Shown: positions 10,988-23,808, counted from the first letter of the stretch. The stretch is 64,000 bases of DNA from Pasteurella atlantica (GCF_963693435.1 NZ_OY856306.1:1302001-1366000), one strand, 5' to 3'. Notes: generated by a model not told the origin, from the letters alone. Translations and numbers: made by a program.

Positions 10988-11668
10988 ATGAAATTAGAAC
11001 AATTACAAAAGCAGTTAGGTTATCAATTTGAAAATATTGACAATTTGAAACAAGCTCTAACACATAGAAGTGCAGGTGCTAAAAATAATGAACGCTTAGA
11101 ATTTTTAGGTGATTCAATTTTAAATTTTGCGATTGGCTATGCGTTATATAATAAATTCCCTCAATCTCAAGAAGGAGAATTGAGCCGAATGCGAGCCACC
11201 TTGGTGCGTGAAAAAACCTTAGCCATTATTGCCCGTAAGTTTAATTTAGGGGAATACCTAAAATTAGGATCAGGTGAGTTGAAAAGTGGGGGGGCTCGTC
11301 GAGACTCTATTTTATCAGACTGTGTGGAGGCGATTATTGCTGCCATTTTTCTTGATTCTGAAAAGAATATGGATAAAGTTGTTGAACGAGTATGGGATTG
11401 GTACAGTGCATTACTCGATGAAATTTCACCAGGAGATGCACAAAAAGATCCAAAAACACGTTTACAAGAATATTTACAAGGTAGAAAATTATCACTACCA
11501 AGTTATGAAGTTTTTGATATTAAAGGGCAGGCACATAATCAAACGTTTAAAGTGCTCTGTAAAATTCAAAATTTAGATCAAGAATTTATTGGTACTGGAA
11601 CAAGTCGCCGTAAAGCGGAACAAAATGCAGCAAATCAAGTAATTGAAATGCTAAAATTAAAAAAATAA
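10988..11668 (+). CDS. rnc: Ribonuclease III
   Basis: Double-strand-specific endoribonuclease that processes rRNA precursors and some mRNAs. Of 226 residues, the N-terminal part is the catalytic domain with the signature [12 protein letters not shown] (residues 34-45) and the metal-binding [13 protein letters not shown]; the C-terminal part is a dsRNA-binding domain starting near [11 protein letters not shown] and ending in [20 protein letters not shown]. It lies between lepB and era, 20 bases before era, in the usual operon. Confidence 0.97.
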   Translation: MKLEQLQKQLGYQFENIDNLKQALTHRSAGAKNNERLEFLGDSILNFAIGYALYNKFPQSQEGELSRMRATLVREKTLAIIARKFNLGEYLKLGSGELKSGGARRDSILSDCVEAIIAAIFLDSEKNMDKVVERVWDWYSALLDEISPGDAQKDPKTRLQEYLQGRKLSLPSYEVFDIKGQAHNQTFKVLCKIQNLDQEFIGTGTSRRKAEQNAANQVIEMLKLKK

Positions 11669-11688
11669 TTATTTATAGAAGAAATAAA

Positions 11689-12597
11689 ATGACAGAAACT
11701 CAAACAAAAACATATTGTGGATTTATTGCTATTGTAGGACGACCAAATGTAGGTAAATCCACCCTTTTAAACAAGATTTTAGGGCAAAAAGTCTCTATTA
11801 CCTCTCGTAAGGCACAAACGACTCGTCATCGTATTTTAGGTATTCATACAGAAGAACAGTATCAAGCTGTTTATGTTGATACACCAGGGCTTCATATTGA
11901 AGAGAAACGTGCTATTAACCGTTTAATGAACAAAGCCGCAAGTAGTGCAATTAGTGATGTGGATTTAGTCATTTTCGTGGTTGAAGGCACAAAATGGAAT
12001 GATGATGATGAAATGGTATTAAATAAACTTCGTGCGACGAAAGCTCCAGTGGTATTGGCGATAAATAAAGTAGATAATATTAAAGATAAAGAAATTTTAC
12101 TTCCTCATATTACAGAACTTTCTCAAAAATTTGATTTTAAAGACATTTTACCTATTTCAGCAGAACGTGGAAAAAATGTTAATGCGTTAAAAAGTATTGT
12201 TAGAAAATCATTACGTGAGGGTATTCATCATTTTCCAGAAGAATACGTCACAGACCGCTCACAACGTTTTATGGCATCAGAAATTATCCGTGAAAAATTA
12301 ATGCGTTTTTTAGGTGAAGAATTACCTTATTCAGTGACTGTAGAGATTGAAAAATTTAATATTAATGAACGTGGTATTTATGAAATCAACGGTTTAATTT
12401 TAGTGGAACGTGATGGTCAGAAAAAAATGGTCATTGGAAATGGTGGAAGCCGAATTAAAACAGTGGGTACAGAAGCTCGTCACGATATGGAACGTTTATT
12501 CGATGCTAAAGTCTATTTAGAACTTTGGGTTAAAGTGAAAGCAGGCTGGGCAGATGATGAACGAGCATTACGCAGTTTAGGTTACATCGAACAGTAG
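11689..12597 (+). CDS. era: GTPase Era
   Basis: GTP-binding protein needed for 30S ribosome assembly; binds 16S rRNA. The 302-residue protein has G1 GRPNVGKST (17-25), the switch II DTPG (about 64-67), NKVD, and a C-terminal KH domain with the [12 protein letters not shown] loop. Last gene of lepB-rnc-era; the small palindrome directly after it at about 12600-12617 may terminate the operon. Confidence 0.97.
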   Translation: MTETQTKTYCGFIAIVGRPNVGKSTLLNKILGQKVSITSRKAQTTRHRILGIHTEEQYQAVYVDTPGLHIEEKRAINRLMNKAASSAISDVDLVIFVVEGTKWNDDDEMVLNKLRATKAPVVLAINKVDNIKDKEILLPHITELSQKFDFKDILPISAERGKNVNALKSIVRKSLREGIHHFPEEYVTDRSQRFMASEIIREKLMRFLGEELPYSVTVEIEKFNINERGIYEINGLILVERDGQKKMVIGNGGSRIKTVGTEARHDMERLFDAKVYLELWVKVKAGWADDERALRSLGYIEQ

Positions 12598-12599
12598 GA

Positions 12600-12669
12600 A
12601 TAGGGTATGCCCTGTTCAATTTAATTATTATGTATTTATTCGTCAAGGGTGCCTTGACGTTACGGTACA
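12600..12669. repeat. Two palindromic repeats after era
   Basis: First, TAGGGTATGCCCTG at about 12601-12614, a copy of the CAGGGTATGCCCTG family. Second, 12631-12669, TGTATTTATTCG with arms CGTCAAG and CTTGACG and a GTTACGGTACA end, the same TATTTATTCG type as at 5043. They lie between convergent era and rluA and can act as terminators. Confidence 0.65.
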
Positions 12670-12673
12670 AATT

Positions 12674-13339
12674 CTAAAACGGCACGTCACTCTCAAATTG
12701 CATTCTTTCCCCTGTGACGGGGTGGGTAATCGTCAGCATTTGGGCGTGAAGGCACAATCTTGGGGAGAGGCTTTTAGCTAAGGGATTAGCATAAAACTTA
12801 TCGCCGATAATTGGGTGTCCGAGTGCGAGAGAGTGCAATCGCAATTGGTGTGAACGCCCAGTGTGGGGCGTGAGTTTAACCCTTGTGGTGTTATTTGGGT
12901 AATGTGCAAGAACTTCATAAAATGTGACCGCTTGTTTGCCACGTTCGTAGCAAATTTTTTGGCGTGGGCGGTTTTCCCAGTCGCAGATCAGTGGATAGCT
13001 GATTGTCCCTGTCTCGCCGACTTCCCCAAATTTTCCCCATAATAATGCTTGATAATGCTTTTCCGGTTCACGGTCTCGGAATTGGCGTTTGAGTTCTTTT
13101 TCTGCATTTTTGCTTAATGCGAATAAAATTAGCCCGCTTGTTGCCATATCTAAACGGTGTACTGGCTGGGCGAATTTGTATTTTTGCAACACTCGAAAAG
13201 TCGCACTGTCTTGATATTCTGGTCTTGCACCCGGAACAGAAAGCAGTCCGCTTGGTTTGTTGATAACCGTGATGTAATCATCACGGTACACTTCTTCTAA
13301 ATAAGGTTCGAGTGGGGGATTGTATTCGATCAATGCCAT
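12674..13339 (-). CDS. rluA: Ribosomal large subunit / tRNA pseudouridine synthase A
   Basis: Makes pseudouridine at one 23S rRNA position and in some tRNAs. The 221-residue protein has no S4 domain, as expected for RluA, and shows the catalytic motif HRLDMATSGLIL with the nucleophilic aspartate, VINKPSGLLSVPG near the N-terminus, and the C-terminal LTPHTGRSHQLRLHSLALGHPI typical of the RluA family. It lies eight bases after rapA on the same strand, an arrangement known from E. coli. RluA is favoured over RluC/D by size. Confidence 0.92.
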   Translation of the reverse strand: MALIEYNPPLEPYLEEVYRDDYITVINKPSGLLSVPGARPEYQDSATFRVLQKYKFAQPVHRLDMATSGLILFALSKNAEKELKRQFRDREPEKHYQALLWGKFGEVGETGTISYPLICDWENRPRQKICYERGKQAVTFYEVLAHYPNNTTRVKLTPHTGRSHQLRLHSLALGHPIIGDKFYANPLAKSLSPRLCLHAQMLTITHPVTGERMQFESDVPF

Positions 13340-13347
13340 TCTTCATC

Positions 13348-16242
13348 TTACCCTTGGTTGCTGACAATCACACGCAGGCTGTCTAAACGCCAGTTTGCTT
13401 GCTCTAATTCAGCCAGAGACTGCTCTCTGATTTGCTCTAACGCTTGCACTTCATCGGCACGGATATTTTTATTAACCGCTTGAAGTGAGGTTAAACGGTG
13501 CAATTCAGCGGTTAGGGTTTGATCGGCATTGTGTTTCGCCTCGTCAATCAATGATTGTGCTTGGCTGACGATCGCCTGTTCACTTAATTTGATTAAGTTT
13601 TCAATGTCATTGCGTGCCATTTTCACAATTTTATTTGCCATCTGTTTTTTCAATGGTTTTAACTGTTTTTCAAGCCCAAAGAACGACACTTGCTCTGCCA
13701 TATTTTTGCCGTTTTTATCCACTAAAATACGCACTGGGGTTGGTGGTAAGAAACGAGTTAATTGCAAGGATTTTGGTGCTTGGGCTTCAACCACATAAAT
13801 CGCTTCAAGCAACAGTGTGCCTGCTGGTAAGTGTTTATTTATAAGCAGAGAAATGGCGGTTTTACCGATGTCCCCTGAGGTAATTAGATCGATACCATTA
13901 CGCACCATTGGATGATCCCACGTTAAGAACTCGATTTCTTCTCGCATTAGGGCAAGATCACGGTTAAAGGTAACAGTGTTCCCTTCTTCTGATAATCCTG
14001 GAAAATCAGGCACAACCATATGCCCTGTTGGTTTGATGACGATACTTTGCTCGCCTAAATCTTCTTGCTCTAAGCCGATAATATCAAACAGGTGCAAAAT
14101 AAAGCTCACAAGCTCTGGCGAGTTATCTTCTGAGGCAATATCAAGGGCTAATTGTTGGGCTTCATCGCCGCCGTTTGAGTTGATTTCTAATAGGCGATCA
14201 CGTCCTGTTTCTAGCTCTAATTTAAGCTGTTGCTGACGTTGTTTGGTTTGATTTAATAAATCTTCAAAGCCATCTTGGGTTGGATTTTGTAAATAAGCGG
14301 TCAGATTTTGTTTAAATTCTGCAAAAATCGCACTTCCCATTGGGCAAGTTTCTTCAAAGGCATTTAATCCTTCGTGATACCACTGGGTTAAGCGTGCTTG
14401 GGCAGAATTTTCAAAACAAGGCACGAAAATTTGAATATCACAACGCTGTCCGATACGGTCTAAACGTCCGATACTTTGCTCTAATAAATCAGGGTTATCT
14501 GGTAAATTAAACAGCACTAAATGGTGTGCAAATTGGAAGTTACGCCCTTCTGAACCGATACTTGAACTGATTAAGACATTCGCCCCTTCTTCTTGCTGAG
14601 CAAAGTAAGCCGACGCACGATCACGTTCCACAATCGACATTCTCTCGTGGAATACCGCACAACGGATTGCTTCTTTTTCTCGGAGGATTTGTTCAAGCTC
14701 AATCGCTGTATTGGCGTGTTTACAAATCACAAAGATTTTTTCATCACGGTGTTGTTGCAAGAATGAAATTAACCATTCGATATGAGTGTCAAGTTCGCCC
14801 CATTTAGCTTCTGGATCATCATTGAGCAAGATATTTTCAGGGTAAAGTAATTCTTCAAGGCTTGGCTCGATTAAATCATCAACGATGTGTTGATAAATCT
14901 CTGGCATTGCCACCGTAATTTGGTTGAACACACGATGTGGGAAGCCTTTTACGCCAGCTCGTGTATTACGGAATAACACTCGGCTTGTGCCGTGACGGTC
15001 GATAAGTTCTTTGATTAACTCTTGGCGAACTGCGGTTTGCTGTTCTTTATCGCAATCTTTGGCGTTGATAATGCGGAACATTGGCTCAACGTCTTCTTCT
15101 GGCAATAAATCGCTGATGCTATTTTGCTCTTGTGTACTTAAAGGTTGATCATTCAATAAGGTATTAACCGCACTTGCCACAGGTTGATATTGTGCCTGTT
15201 CTTGTACAAAGGCTTGATAATCGTAGAAACGGTCGCTATCCAGTAATTTTAAGCGTGCAAAATGGCTCTCTTGCCCTAATTGTTCAGGGGTGGCGGTAAG
15301 TAATAATACCGATGGCACTTGTGCAGAAAGCTGTTCAACGAATTGATACGCTACGCTTGGCTTTTCATTATTCCATTCTAAGTGATGGGCTTCATCAACA
15401 ATTAAAATATCCCACTCAGCTTCAAGTACTTGTTTTGAACGTTTAGGCGATTTTTCTAACCAGTTAATTGAGGCAATCACTAAAGATTCACTTTCAAAAG
15501 GATTAAGTTCTACGCCCATTTCTTCATCGAAGAAGTCGCCACAACGTTCTTCATCAAACAGTGAAAATTTCAAGTTAAAACGACGTAGCATTTCCACCAG
15601 CCATTGATGTTGTAAACTTTCAGGCACTAGCACTAAAACACGGTTTACACGGCTTGAAAAAAGTTGCTGTTGTAAAATCATTCCCGCTTCAATGGTTTTA
15701 CCTAACCCTACTTCATCTGCTAATAATACACGAGGGGCAAGACGTTTACCGACCTCTTTGGCGATATGTAATTGGTGCGGAATTAAACTGGCACGAATGC
15801 CACGCATTCCACGTAGCGGGGAAAGGTATTGAGCTTGTTGATGTTGTAACGAACGATAGCGTAACGCAAAACGATCGCTACGATCAATTTGAGCAGTAAA
15901 CAGACGATCTTGTGGGCGACTAAAACTGATTTTATGATCTAATCGCATTTCCGCTAATACGGTTTCTTCGTTGGTGTCGCTACGGATCCCAAAATAAATG
16001 ATTACATCTTGATTAACCATTAAATCGGTGATTTCAAGCATCCAGCCTTCTTCACTGGTTACGGTATCGCCTTTTTTGAAAGTCACACGGGTTAACGGTG
16101 CAACATCGATTGCATATACTCGCTGTTCATCAGCTGCAGGGAACATCACCGTCACTGTGCGATTATCTATTGCTGTTATAATTCCTAGTCCTAGACTACT
16201 TTCGCTTTCACTGATCCAGCGTTGTCCAATTACAAAACTCAT
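13348..16242 (-). CDS. rapA: RNA polymerase-associated ATPase RapA (HepA)
   Basis: Swi2/Snf2-type ATPase that binds RNA polymerase and promotes its recycling. The 964-residue protein has two N-terminal Tudor-like domains (about 1-110), a helicase core with Walker [10 protein letters not shown] at 175-183, DEAH box near [25 protein letters not shown] and a [20 protein letters not shown] motif VI, and a C-terminal extension ending in a coiled-coil-like region (about 850-964). Upstream of rluA in a likely operon. Length and all motifs match the family. Confidence 0.97.
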   Translation of the reverse strand: MSFVIGQRWISESESSLGLGIITAIDNRTVTVMFPAADEQRVYAIDVAPLTRVTFKKGDTVTSEEGWMLEITDLMVNQDVIIYFGIRSDTNEETVLAEMRLDHKISFSRPQDRLFTAQIDRSDRFALRYRSLQHQQAQYLSPLRGMRGIRASLIPHQLHIAKEVGKRLAPRVLLADEVGLGKTIEAGMILQQQLFSSRVNRVLVLVPESLQHQWLVEMLRRFNLKFSLFDEERCGDFFDEEMGVELNPFESESLVIASINWLEKSPKRSKQVLEAEWDILIVDEAHHLEWNNEKPSVAYQFVEQLSAQVPSVLLLTATPEQLGQESHFARLKLLDSDRFYDYQAFVQEQAQYQPVASAVNTLLNDQPLSTQEQNSISDLLPEEDVEPMFRIINAKDCDKEQQTAVRQELIKELIDRHGTSRVLFRNTRAGVKGFPHRVFNQITVAMPEIYQHIVDDLIEPSLEELLYPENILLNDDPEAKWGELDTHIEWLISFLQQHRDEKIFVICKHANTAIELEQILREKEAIRCAVFHERMSIVERDRASAYFAQQEEGANVLISSSIGSEGRNFQFAHHLVLFNLPDNPDLLEQSIGRLDRIGQRCDIQIFVPCFENSAQARLTQWYHEGLNAFEETCPMGSAIFAEFKQNLTAYLQNPTQDGFEDLLNQTKQRQQQLKLELETGRDRLLEINSNGGDEAQQLALDIASEDNSPELVSFILHLFDIIGLEQEDLGEQSIVIKPTGHMVVPDFPGLSEEGNTVTFNRDLALMREEIEFLTWDHPMVRNGIDLITSGDIGKTAISLLINKHLPAGTLLLEAIYVVEAQAPKSLQLTRFLPPTPVRILVDKNGKNMAEQVSFFGLEKQLKPLKKQMANKIVKMARNDIENLIKLSEQAIVSQAQSLIDEAKHNADQTLTAELHRLTSLQAVNKNIRADEVQALEQIREQSLAELEQANWRLDSLRVIVSNQG

Positions 16243-16342
16243 ATCTTTTATTTACCTATATTGATAATAAATTGATCTATTATTCTTATGTTTTTAGTTT
16301 CTGTAAAAATGCCCATCCTAAAGATAGGTGATTACAATATAT

Positions 16343-17050
16343 TTAATGATGCTTAGGGCAGTTTATTGGTCGCCATTTTTTATTGTAGCAAATATAAAGT
16401 TCATTACGAGATGCACCTAAATAGACATTTCTTAATTTGGGATTATTATCACGCATCCAACGGAATAAGGCTTTACGATTTAATTTTTTATTAGGTAATT
16501 TTAAATCGTTATACAATGCTCTTTGCATATTGAAGTAATCTTGTGGTTGTTTAAATGCACAAGCACCGTGTTTTTCCCATTCGCCTTGCAATAAAGGTTT
16601 TCCAGGTGCTTCTCGCATATATTTTTCAATAATACGCTCATCAACTGGCGGTAAATCTCCTTGACAGAAACGAGGATGCTGATCAATTTGACGAGCTGAA
16701 CGATTTTGAGGCCATAATCCGTGAATAACCCAACCAAATTTATGAGGGTTCGCACATTGATATTGTAAACTTCTTGGTAGATTTCCCTGTGTTGATTTTT
16801 TCTTATATTCACAAAAACCGGGTGACCAAGAAAGAGCTAGCATATAATAATCAACAGATACTTTATTCTGCCCATATTTATCTCGGCGCATATCTGTATC
16901 ATAATCCAAATGTTGATTTGAATATTGGGTGGTTTTTGTTTGATTATTGTGTTGAGATTTTGCTGACACAGTTTCTTTACTTGAAAATAACATAATCCCT
17001 GCTCCAATCACAAGAGAAACGACACTTGTTACTAATTTTTTCTTATTCAT
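16343..17050 (-). CDS. rna: Ribonuclease I, RNase T2 family
   Basis: Periplasmic non-specific endoribonuclease. An N-terminal hydrophobic segment (KKLVTSVVSLVIGAGIMLF, residues 4-22) is a signal peptide or anchor. The two T2 catalytic boxes are visible as FGWVIHGLWPQN and EWEKHGACAF, with paired cysteines around them, and ALSWSPGFC begins the domain. The 235-residue length is close to E. coli RNase I. Its start lies 19 bases after yfhL; a minor operon with the ferredoxin is possible. Confidence 0.93.
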   Translation of the reverse strand: MNKKKLVTSVVSLVIGAGIMLFSSKETVSAKSQHNNQTKTTQYSNQHLDYDTDMRRDKYGQNKVSVDYYMLALSWSPGFCEYKKKSTQGNLPRSLQYQCANPHKFGWVIHGLWPQNRSARQIDQHPRFCQGDLPPVDERIIEKYMREAPGKPLLQGEWEKHGACAFKQPQDYFNMQRALYNDLKLPNKKLNRKALFRWMRDNNPKLRNVYLGASRNELYICYNKKWRPINCPKHH

Positions 17051-17069
17051 TTTATTTCCTTACGCCGAG

Positions 17070-17363
<294 letters not shown>

Positions 17364-18737
17364 TTAAAGTAGCATTTTAATTACTTTATCTAATTTAATA
17401 CGACCAAATCGTTTTAAAACTTTACGTACATCTTTAGGGTAATCTTGCACTATTTCCAAATCTGTATAATGTTTTAAAATTTGTGTATGTTCTCGAATTT
17501 TTGTCAATTCTTGAACGGCTTTTGGTTTTAATTCCTCTTTTGGATCTGAAATTAATACCGCATTTTCGGCATCTAATCGCCAAGCTCTTGGGTTTAAATT
17601 ATTTCCTGTTAATAAAATATATTGATGATCAATCCACACGCCTTTAAGGTGATAAGTATTTTCCTCATTTTTCCATAAACGAATAATTAATTGCCCATTA
17701 TCAATGTAGCGTTGATGACGCTTACAAAAAGCACGTAAGTTCTTTTCATAAAGATAAGGTAATGCAGAAGCTAGAGTGAATTTCTCTTCAGGCTTAGTAT
17801 AAAAATCATTGGCTGTTTTGTCTCCCACTACAATCTCAATCTGTTTACCTGCTTTTAATAACCACGCAATACGATTTCTAATAGTAATTGGGAAATTAAA
17901 ATAAGGAGTACAAATTGTTAATTTTTGTTCTGTTAAACAAAATAGAGCTTCAATGGTTTTATTTAATTGATTTTTTTTACGTTTTAACCCCAATAGCAAA
18001 GATATACCTAACCCCAATCCCTCTTCTTGATAAGGTTTTGAAAGTTGGTACTGCTGATGACTTAAATATTTACGGAATGCTTTTATTTGAGGGCGAATTT
18101 CGGTGGTTTTTCTTCGTTCTAATACATCTAAACGATTTACAGCTTCTTGGCTTAAAATATGTTCATTAGTAAAATGAACAATTGAATCGGTTAAGGCTTG
18201 ATTTTTAATTTGGTGATAACGATCGCAACGATATTTATCTAATTGATGTAAATAAACATTATTAATACTCGCACCACTATATAGCAGGGTATCATCAAAG
18301 ACTAAACCTTTTAAATGCAATACACCGAACAGTTCTCTACCATTTATCGGTACGCCATAAAAAGGAATTTCATTTTGTTTATCATTGGCATATTTCTGGT
18401 GCATTTCATAATACCAGTCAGCATTACTTCCTGCTTCTTTTTCACCTATTCGTCCTCGTTGAGCACGGTGCCAATCAACCAGTACTTTGATATCTAATTC
18501 AGGACGAGATAATTTTGCTTGATAAAGTGCGTCTAAAATCTCTTGACCTGCTTCATCTTTTTCCCAGTAGAGGGAGGTAATATAAATTCGCTCTTTTGCT
18601 TGATGAATTAAATTTAGAATATGCTGTTTAAATTGAGGGGTTTCTAATAGAAACTCAATGTTTTCAGCCTTTGTTGGTATGTAATCTAAATTTTTTACGT
18701 GAGATCTTGCCTTGTTTATTTTCAATGACGTAAGCAT
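17364..18737 (-). CDS. pssA: Phosphatidylserine synthase, type I
   Basis: Makes phosphatidylserine from CDP-diacylglycerol and serine, the first committed step to phosphatidylethanolamine; ribosome- and membrane-associated. The start chosen, MLTSLKINKARS at 18737, has a GGAGAG ribosome site four bases upstream and gives 457 residues, close to the E. coli 451. An open frame extends to 18884 but those 49 codons run through the ileS-pssA spacer, including a palindromic repeat, and into ileS. Two phospholipase-D-type HKD motifs are present, HLKGLVFDD and HLKGVWIDH. Not related to the membrane-integral PssA of Gram-positives. Confidence 0.95.
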   Translation of the reverse strand: MLTSLKINKARSHVKNLDYIPTKAENIEFLLETPQFKQHILNLIHQAKERIYITSLYWEKDEAGQEILDALYQAKLSRPELDIKVLVDWHRAQRGRIGEKEAGSNADWYYEMHQKYANDKQNEIPFYGVPINGRELFGVLHLKGLVFDDTLLYSGASINNVYLHQLDKYRCDRYHQIKNQALTDSIVHFTNEHILSQEAVNRLDVLERRKTTEIRPQIKAFRKYLSHQQYQLSKPYQEEGLGLGISLLLGLKRKKNQLNKTIEALFCLTEQKLTICTPYFNFPITIRNRIAWLLKAGKQIEIVVGDKTANDFYTKPEEKFTLASALPYLYEKNLRAFCKRHQRYIDNGQLIIRLWKNEENTYHLKGVWIDHQYILLTGNNLNPRAWRLDAENAVLISDPKEELKPKAVQELTKIREHTQILKHYTDLEIVQDYPKDVRKVLKRFGRIKLDKVIKMLL

Positions 18738-18810
18738 TTTTCTCTCCAATAAATCATTATATATTTGTAAAATTTTTATCAAATGTGACCGCTTGTATCT
18801 ATTAAAATAT

Positions 18811-18838
18811 GTAAAGACGTAGCACACTACGTCTTTAC
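18811..18838. repeat. Palindromic repeat after ileS
   Basis: Arms GTAAAGACGTAG and CTACGTCTTTAC, 12 bp with loop CACA, directly after the ileS stop. Same family as 7063 and 53775 by its outer TGTA(A/G)AG bases and position; a likely terminator of ileS. Confidence 0.75.
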
Positions 18839-18855
18839 AATAATTATCAGTTTTA

Positions 18856-21663
18856 TTACGCAAAATGACGTTGTTCGCCTGCACCCGCTACGTTTTCTAC
18901 ACAACGACCACAAATCGCACTGTGTTCTGCGTGTGAGCCGATATCTGTTGAAAAATGCCAGCAACGTGGACATTTTTCACCTTCGGCACGTTCCACTTTC
19001 ACGGCTAAGCCATCTAATTCACCGACTTGGACATCAGCTTCAGCAAGAGGTTTCAAAATTACTTGTGATGTAATTAACACAAAACGTAACTCATTGCGTA
19101 GTTTTTCCAATGACTCTTGAAGCCCTTTATTTACATAAAGGGTCACTTTGGCTTCTAATGCACCACCAATCACTTTATCATTACGAGCTTGTTCTAATAC
19201 TCGGTTTACTTCTGTTCGTACGGCTAAAAGCTGTTGCCAGTAAGCATTATCCAACTGATCTGCTTCATCTAAACCAAATAAACCTGTGTAAAATTCTTCG
19301 GTAAACACAAATTCCGCACGCTCAATTTCAGGTAAACAATTCCAAATTTCGTCCGCTGTGAATGAAAGAATTGGAGCAATCCAACGAACCAATGCCTCTG
19401 AAATGTGCCATAACGCTGTTTGACAGCTACGACGAGCAATGCTGTCCGCTTTAGTTGTATATTGACGGTCTTTGATAATATCTAAATAGAACGATCCCAT
19501 TTCGATTGAACAGAAACGCATTAAACGTTGTACCACCGTATGGAATTGGTAATTATCATAAGCTTCAATAATTTCTTTCTGTGCGTCTAATGCACAGCTT
19601 ACCGCCCAACGGTCAAGGCTGATCATCTCTTCTGGTTTCACACAATCTGTTTTTGGATCAAAACCATTTAAATTTGCTAATAAGAAGCGTGACGTATTAC
19701 GAATACGACGATATGAATCTGCTGAACGTTTTAAGATTTCATCAGATACTGTCATTTCGCCCGTGTAATCCGTTGAAGCCACCCATAAACGTAAGATATC
19801 GCCACCAAATTTATCCATTACTTCTTGTGGTGTCACGATATTTCCGATCGATTTAGACATTTTACGTCCTTGGCCGTCCACCGTGAAACCGTGCGTTAAT
19901 ACTTGTTTATATGGTGCTTTATTGTCTGTTGAACAAGAAAGCATTAACGATGACATAAACCAACCACGATGTTGATCCGATCCTTCTAAGTAAAGATCGA
20001 TCTCGTTACCGTTAAATTCAGCACGATTTTGAACGATAGATGAGTAAGTTGATCCTGAGTCAAACCATACATCTAAGGTATCTTTTACTGCACGGTAATT
20101 TTGAGCATCGTCTTCGCCTAATAATTCTTTTGGATCTAAATCCCACCACGCTTGAATTCCGTCTTTTTCAACACGTTTCGCTACTTCTTCGATCAACTCA
20201 ACTGTGCGTGGATGCAATTCTTCGGTTTCATTGTGAATAAATAAAGTAACTGGCACGCCCCAAGTACGCTGACGAGAGATACACCAGTCAGGACGGTTCT
20301 CAACCATTTTTTCGATACGAGCTTGACCCCAATCTGGAATCCAACGTACATTTTTGATTTCGCCTAAGGCTAATTTACGCAAGCCCTGTGTTTCCATTCC
20401 CACGAACCATTGCGGTGTCGCACGGAAGATAATCGGTGTTTTGTGTCTCCAACAGTGTGGGTAGCTATGACGAATTTTTTTCATTTTCATCAACGCACCC
20501 GTTTCGTCTAATTTGGTTAATACCGCACCGTTTGATTCAAATACGCCTAAGCCTGCAAAAAATTCAGTGCTAGGGATAAATTTACCGTCATTACCCACTA
20601 AGCCTGCCATTTCAATGTTGTATTGACGAGCAATCACATAGTCATCTTGACCGTGATCAGGAGCAGTATGTACTAAACCCGTACCGCCGTCAGTGGTAAC
20701 GTGATCGCCTAAAATAAATGGCACATCAAAGGCATAGAATGGGTGGTTAAAGCGTAATAATTCTAATTCTTTACCTTTTGCTGAACCTAGTACTTGATAC
20801 TCTTCAACACCGACTTCTTTTGCGACTTCTTCAACTAATTCAGCCGCTAAAATTACACGCTCATCGCCGAATTGTACTAATTGATATTCTAACTCTGCAC
20901 TTAATGCAATCGCACGGTTAGATGGCATTGTCCAAGGGGTGGTTGTCCAAATAACCGCTGAAATTTTACCTTCGCCCTTAGCATTAAATTTTTGTTCGAT
21001 TTCTTGCTCGTTTACCGCACTGAAACGCACATAAATTGACGGAGAGGTTTTATCTTCATACTCAACTTCTGCTTCTGCTAATGATGAACCACAATCTAAA
21101 CACCAGTGAACTGGTTTTGAACCTTTATATAAGTGACCATTTGCCACCATTTTTCCGAATGCACGAATAATATTTGCTTCGGTGTCAAAATTCATTGTTA
21201 GATAAGGATTATCCCAATCCCCTAATACACCTAAACGAATAAAATCTTTTTTCTGACCTTCAATTTGTTCAGTTGCATATTTACGACATTCTTTACGAAA
21301 CTCTGCAGCAGAAAGTTTCTGATTTGGTTTACCTACAATACCTTCTACCTTTAATTCAATCGGTAAGCCGTGACAATCCCAACCTGGAATGTAAGGCGAA
21401 TCAAAACCTAACGCGGTTTTGGATTTAATAATCATATCTTTTAAAATTTTATTTACGGCGTGTCCGATATGGATATTACCGTTCGCATAAGGAGGGCCAT
21501 CGTGCAAAATAAAGCTTTTTTTACCTTTCGCTGACTCGCGAATTTTTTGATATAAACCTTTGTCATACCAGTTTTTCAACATTTCAGGTTCACGCTTAGC
21601 AAGATTGCCACGCATTGGAAAGCCTGTTTCAGGCAAATTTAAAGTATTTTTATAATCAGTCAT
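18856..21663 (-). CDS. ileS: Isoleucyl-tRNA synthetase
   Basis: Charges tRNA-Ile. The 935-residue class I synthetase has HIGH at residues 65-68 ([12 protein letters not shown]), the large editing domain with the [14 protein letters not shown] motif, KMSKS in [10 protein letters not shown], and a C-terminal zinc site with CPRCWH and CGRCV pairs. Upstream of pssA; separate start 151 bases from recO. No lspA follows it, unlike the E. coli order. Confidence 0.98.
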   Translation of the reverse strand: MTDYKNTLNLPETGFPMRGNLAKREPEMLKNWYDKGLYQKIRESAKGKKSFILHDGPPYANGNIHIGHAVNKILKDMIIKSKTALGFDSPYIPGWDCHGLPIELKVEGIVGKPNQKLSAAEFRKECRKYATEQIEGQKKDFIRLGVLGDWDNPYLTMNFDTEANIIRAFGKMVANGHLYKGSKPVHWCLDCGSSLAEAEVEYEDKTSPSIYVRFSAVNEQEIEQKFNAKGEGKISAVIWTTTPWTMPSNRAIALSAELEYQLVQFGDERVILAAELVEEVAKEVGVEEYQVLGSAKGKELELLRFNHPFYAFDVPFILGDHVTTDGGTGLVHTAPDHGQDDYVIARQYNIEMAGLVGNDGKFIPSTEFFAGLGVFESNGAVLTKLDETGALMKMKKIRHSYPHCWRHKTPIIFRATPQWFVGMETQGLRKLALGEIKNVRWIPDWGQARIEKMVENRPDWCISRQRTWGVPVTLFIHNETEELHPRTVELIEEVAKRVEKDGIQAWWDLDPKELLGEDDAQNYRAVKDTLDVWFDSGSTYSSIVQNRAEFNGNEIDLYLEGSDQHRGWFMSSLMLSCSTDNKAPYKQVLTHGFTVDGQGRKMSKSIGNIVTPQEVMDKFGGDILRLWVASTDYTGEMTVSDEILKRSADSYRRIRNTSRFLLANLNGFDPKTDCVKPEEMISLDRWAVSCALDAQKEIIEAYDNYQFHTVVQRLMRFCSIEMGSFYLDIIKDRQYTTKADSIARRSCQTALWHISEALVRWIAPILSFTADEIWNCLPEIERAEFVFTEEFYTGLFGLDEADQLDNAYWQQLLAVRTEVNRVLEQARNDKVIGGALEAKVTLYVNKGLQESLEKLRNELRFVLITSQVILKPLAEADVQVGELDGLAVKVERAEGEKCPRCWHFSTDIGSHAEHSAICGRCVENVAGAGEQRHFA

Positions 21664-21817
21664 TGTGTTTTCCTGTAGATATAAAATTTAAAAAGTTAAA
21701 ATTGATCTGACCATTGTAAAGAAGAATGGAATAAAAATCTATATCTTGCAGAATTTTATTCGTATTAAAAGATTGATTTTGCAATACTTTAGAAAAATAA
21801 TAATTTTAAAATTTTCA

Positions 21818-22528
21818 CTATTTTTTTATGATTTGTTGAAATAATTCTCTACTTTTCAGAGGACCAGAACCTAAAAAGGCTTTTAGTGTGGTTCGAGTGA
21901 AATATTTTGCAGCTTGTCGAGTGGATTGCTCACTAAAATCAAGTTGATTAAATGCTAATAAATCTTTGCCTAGATAACTTTGATTATTTTGTAATAATGA
22001 GGCAATAAAGCCTTTTTTTTCTTGAAATTGATAGCTCATCGTTGGTTCTATCGGTTTACCTGTTGCAGCACAATGACTAAAGCTCACTTCATATCCTAAC
22101 GCTTTTAAAAGTTGAAATTCAAAAGTACGTAAAGTCGCTTCAATTTGTTGAGGTTGTACTGCTAGCTGAGTAATACAACTTAAATAATGCTGAAATAATT
22201 CAGGGTAAGCGGTATGATTTTCTAAGGTTTTTACCAAAATTTCATTAACATAAAAGCCACTATATAAAGCCATTGTTTGCATTGGTAAACTCAATGAGGC
22301 GGGTTCTGCTTTGGTTAATGTTTTCAGTTCCCCTTTGCCACTCCAACGCAATAATAAAGGAGTGAAAGGTTGTAATACGGATTTTAATGGTGAACGTACT
22401 CGTCTTGCGCCTTTGGCTAATAAGGTAATACGTCCACTATGCTCAGTAAAAAAATCAACCAATAAACTACTTTCGCTATATTCTCTACGATGTAAGACAA
22501 ACCCACGTTGCCAATTTTCAATACTCAT
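21818..22528 (-). CDS. recO: DNA repair protein RecO
   Basis: Mediator that loads RecA on single-stranded DNA with RecR in gap repair. The 236-residue protein has the N-terminal OB fold ([38 protein letters not shown]) and an all-helical C-terminal part. No zinc-type cysteine set is seen, as in other gammaproteobacterial RecO. Its ATG overlaps the alr stop as TAATG, so it is translationally coupled to alr, a different pairing from the usual era-recO order. Confidence 0.93.
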   Translation of the reverse strand: MSIENWQRGFVLHRREYSESSLLVDFFTEHSGRITLLAKGARRVRSPLKSVLQPFTPLLLRWSGKGELKTLTKAEPASLSLPMQTMALYSGFYVNEILVKTLENHTAYPELFQHYLSCITQLAVQPQQIEATLRTFEFQLLKALGYEVSFSHCAATGKPIEPTMSYQFQEKKGFIASLLQNNQSYLGKDLLAFNQLDFSEQSTRQAAKYFTRTTLKAFLGSGPLKSRELFQQIIKK

Positions 22529-23616
22529 TACGCTTTATACTCAATATCTACTCGTGGGGTAATTTGAGTCACCAATTCATAATTAATCACACCAATCGCT
22601 TTTGCAACTTCTTCAATGGGTAATTCTTCGCCCCATAAAATAACTTTATCTCCCATTTTGTCGGTACTATCAATGCCTAAATCTACGGTAAGCATATCCA
22701 TTGAAACTCGCCCCACAATAGGTACTTTACGACCATTCACCCAAACTGGTGTTCCATAAGGTGCATTGCGAGGGTAACCATCTCCATAACCAATGGCAAC
22801 TACACCAAGTTTTGTATCTTTTTCACTGACCCAATAGTTACCATAGCCTACTGGCTCACCCGCACGGTGTTTTCTCACCGCAATCAGTGTCGAGGAAAGG
22901 GTCATTGTTGGTTGAAAACCGAGTTCTTTAATAGGGGTATAGTTAGGTGAAATCCCCTGTTGAATAATTCCAGCTCGGATCCAATCATAATGGGATTGTG
23001 ACCAATATAAAATCCCCCCTGATGCTGCCATACTGCGTTCATTGGTATAACCTTCAGTCGCTTTTTCAAAACAACAAATTTGTTTTTTAGAATAATCATT
23101 TTCAGGTTCATCAGCACAACTGAAATGAGAAATAAAACGAATTTGACCTACAAATTCACATTTCTCTAAACGTTGAAAGGCGTTATCGACATCTTCAGGT
23201 TGAAAACCTAAACGGTGCATTCCTGTATCAATTTTTATCCAAACATTAATAGGAAGCGGTATGATTTTATTTACTTTTTGCAAATTTTCAATCATCTCAA
23301 TTTGTTCAAAATTATGAACTACTGTATCTAAATTTTTTTTAACAACTTGTTGTAATTCTCTTTCATTAAAAAATCCTTCTAATAATAAAACCGTACCTTG
23401 ATAATCAAGTTGACGAATAGTCATTGCCTCAGAAATACGTGCGACAGCAAAAGCATCAACTTTATTTTTTAAAGTGTTAATTAAATGAGGAATAGTTTGA
23501 CCATAACCATTCGCTTTAATGACGGAACAAAGCTTACTGTTTGGTGCTAAGCTTTTGATACGTTTTATATTATTATGCAATGCTGTTGTATTAAGCGTAA
23601 GTATTGCGGATTTCAT
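22528..23616 (-). CDS. alr: Alanine racemase
   Basis: PLP enzyme that makes D-alanine for peptidoglycan. The 362-residue protein has the PLP-lysine signature [10 protein letters not shown] (Lys34), TGMHRLGF, and the C-terminal tyrosine region [10 protein letters not shown] with [13 protein letters not shown]. First gene of an alr-recO pair whose stop and start codons overlap. Only one alanine racemase is in the window, so the alr versus dadX distinction cannot be made formally, but the lack of dadA nearby supports alr. Confidence 0.95.
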   Translation of the reverse strand: MKSAILTLNTTALHNNIKRIKSLAPNSKLCSVIKANGYGQTIPHLINTLKNKVDAFAVARISEAMTIRQLDYQGTVLLLEGFFNERELQQVVKKNLDTVVHNFEQIEMIENLQKVNKIIPLPINVWIKIDTGMHRLGFQPEDVDNAFQRLEKCEFVGQIRFISHFSCADEPENDYSKKQICCFEKATEGYTNERSMAASGGILYWSQSHYDWIRAGIIQQGISPNYTPIKELGFQPTMTLSSTLIAVRKHRAGEPVGYGNYWVSEKDTKLGVVAIGYGDGYPRNAPYGTPVWVNGRKVPIVGRVSMDMLTVDLGIDSTDKMGDKVILWGEELPIEEVAKAIGVINYELVTQITPRVDIEYKA

Positions 23617-23808
23617 TTATCATTCCATTTGTGTATTTTTAGAATTTGGGTTAGATAAAGAATTATACTTCAAAATAAAATTTTATAGAAATACAAACCA
23701 AACTAAATAAGATTTTTATTGTAAATAACATAAGAGTATTGTTTTTAATCAAAAATCTTATACAATCGAAAGTTGCAAACACAATAAAAAATTTAAGGAG
23801 TATAACAA

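Noticed and set aside
11286-11576. Plus-strand ORF of 96 codons inside rnc
   Set aside because: Another frame of rnc, which has clear RNase III motifs across the same bases.
18738-18884. N-terminal extension of pssA by 49 codons
   Set aside because: The extra codons cross a palindromic repeat and the end of ileS, and the ATG at 18737 has a proper ribosome site and gives the family length.
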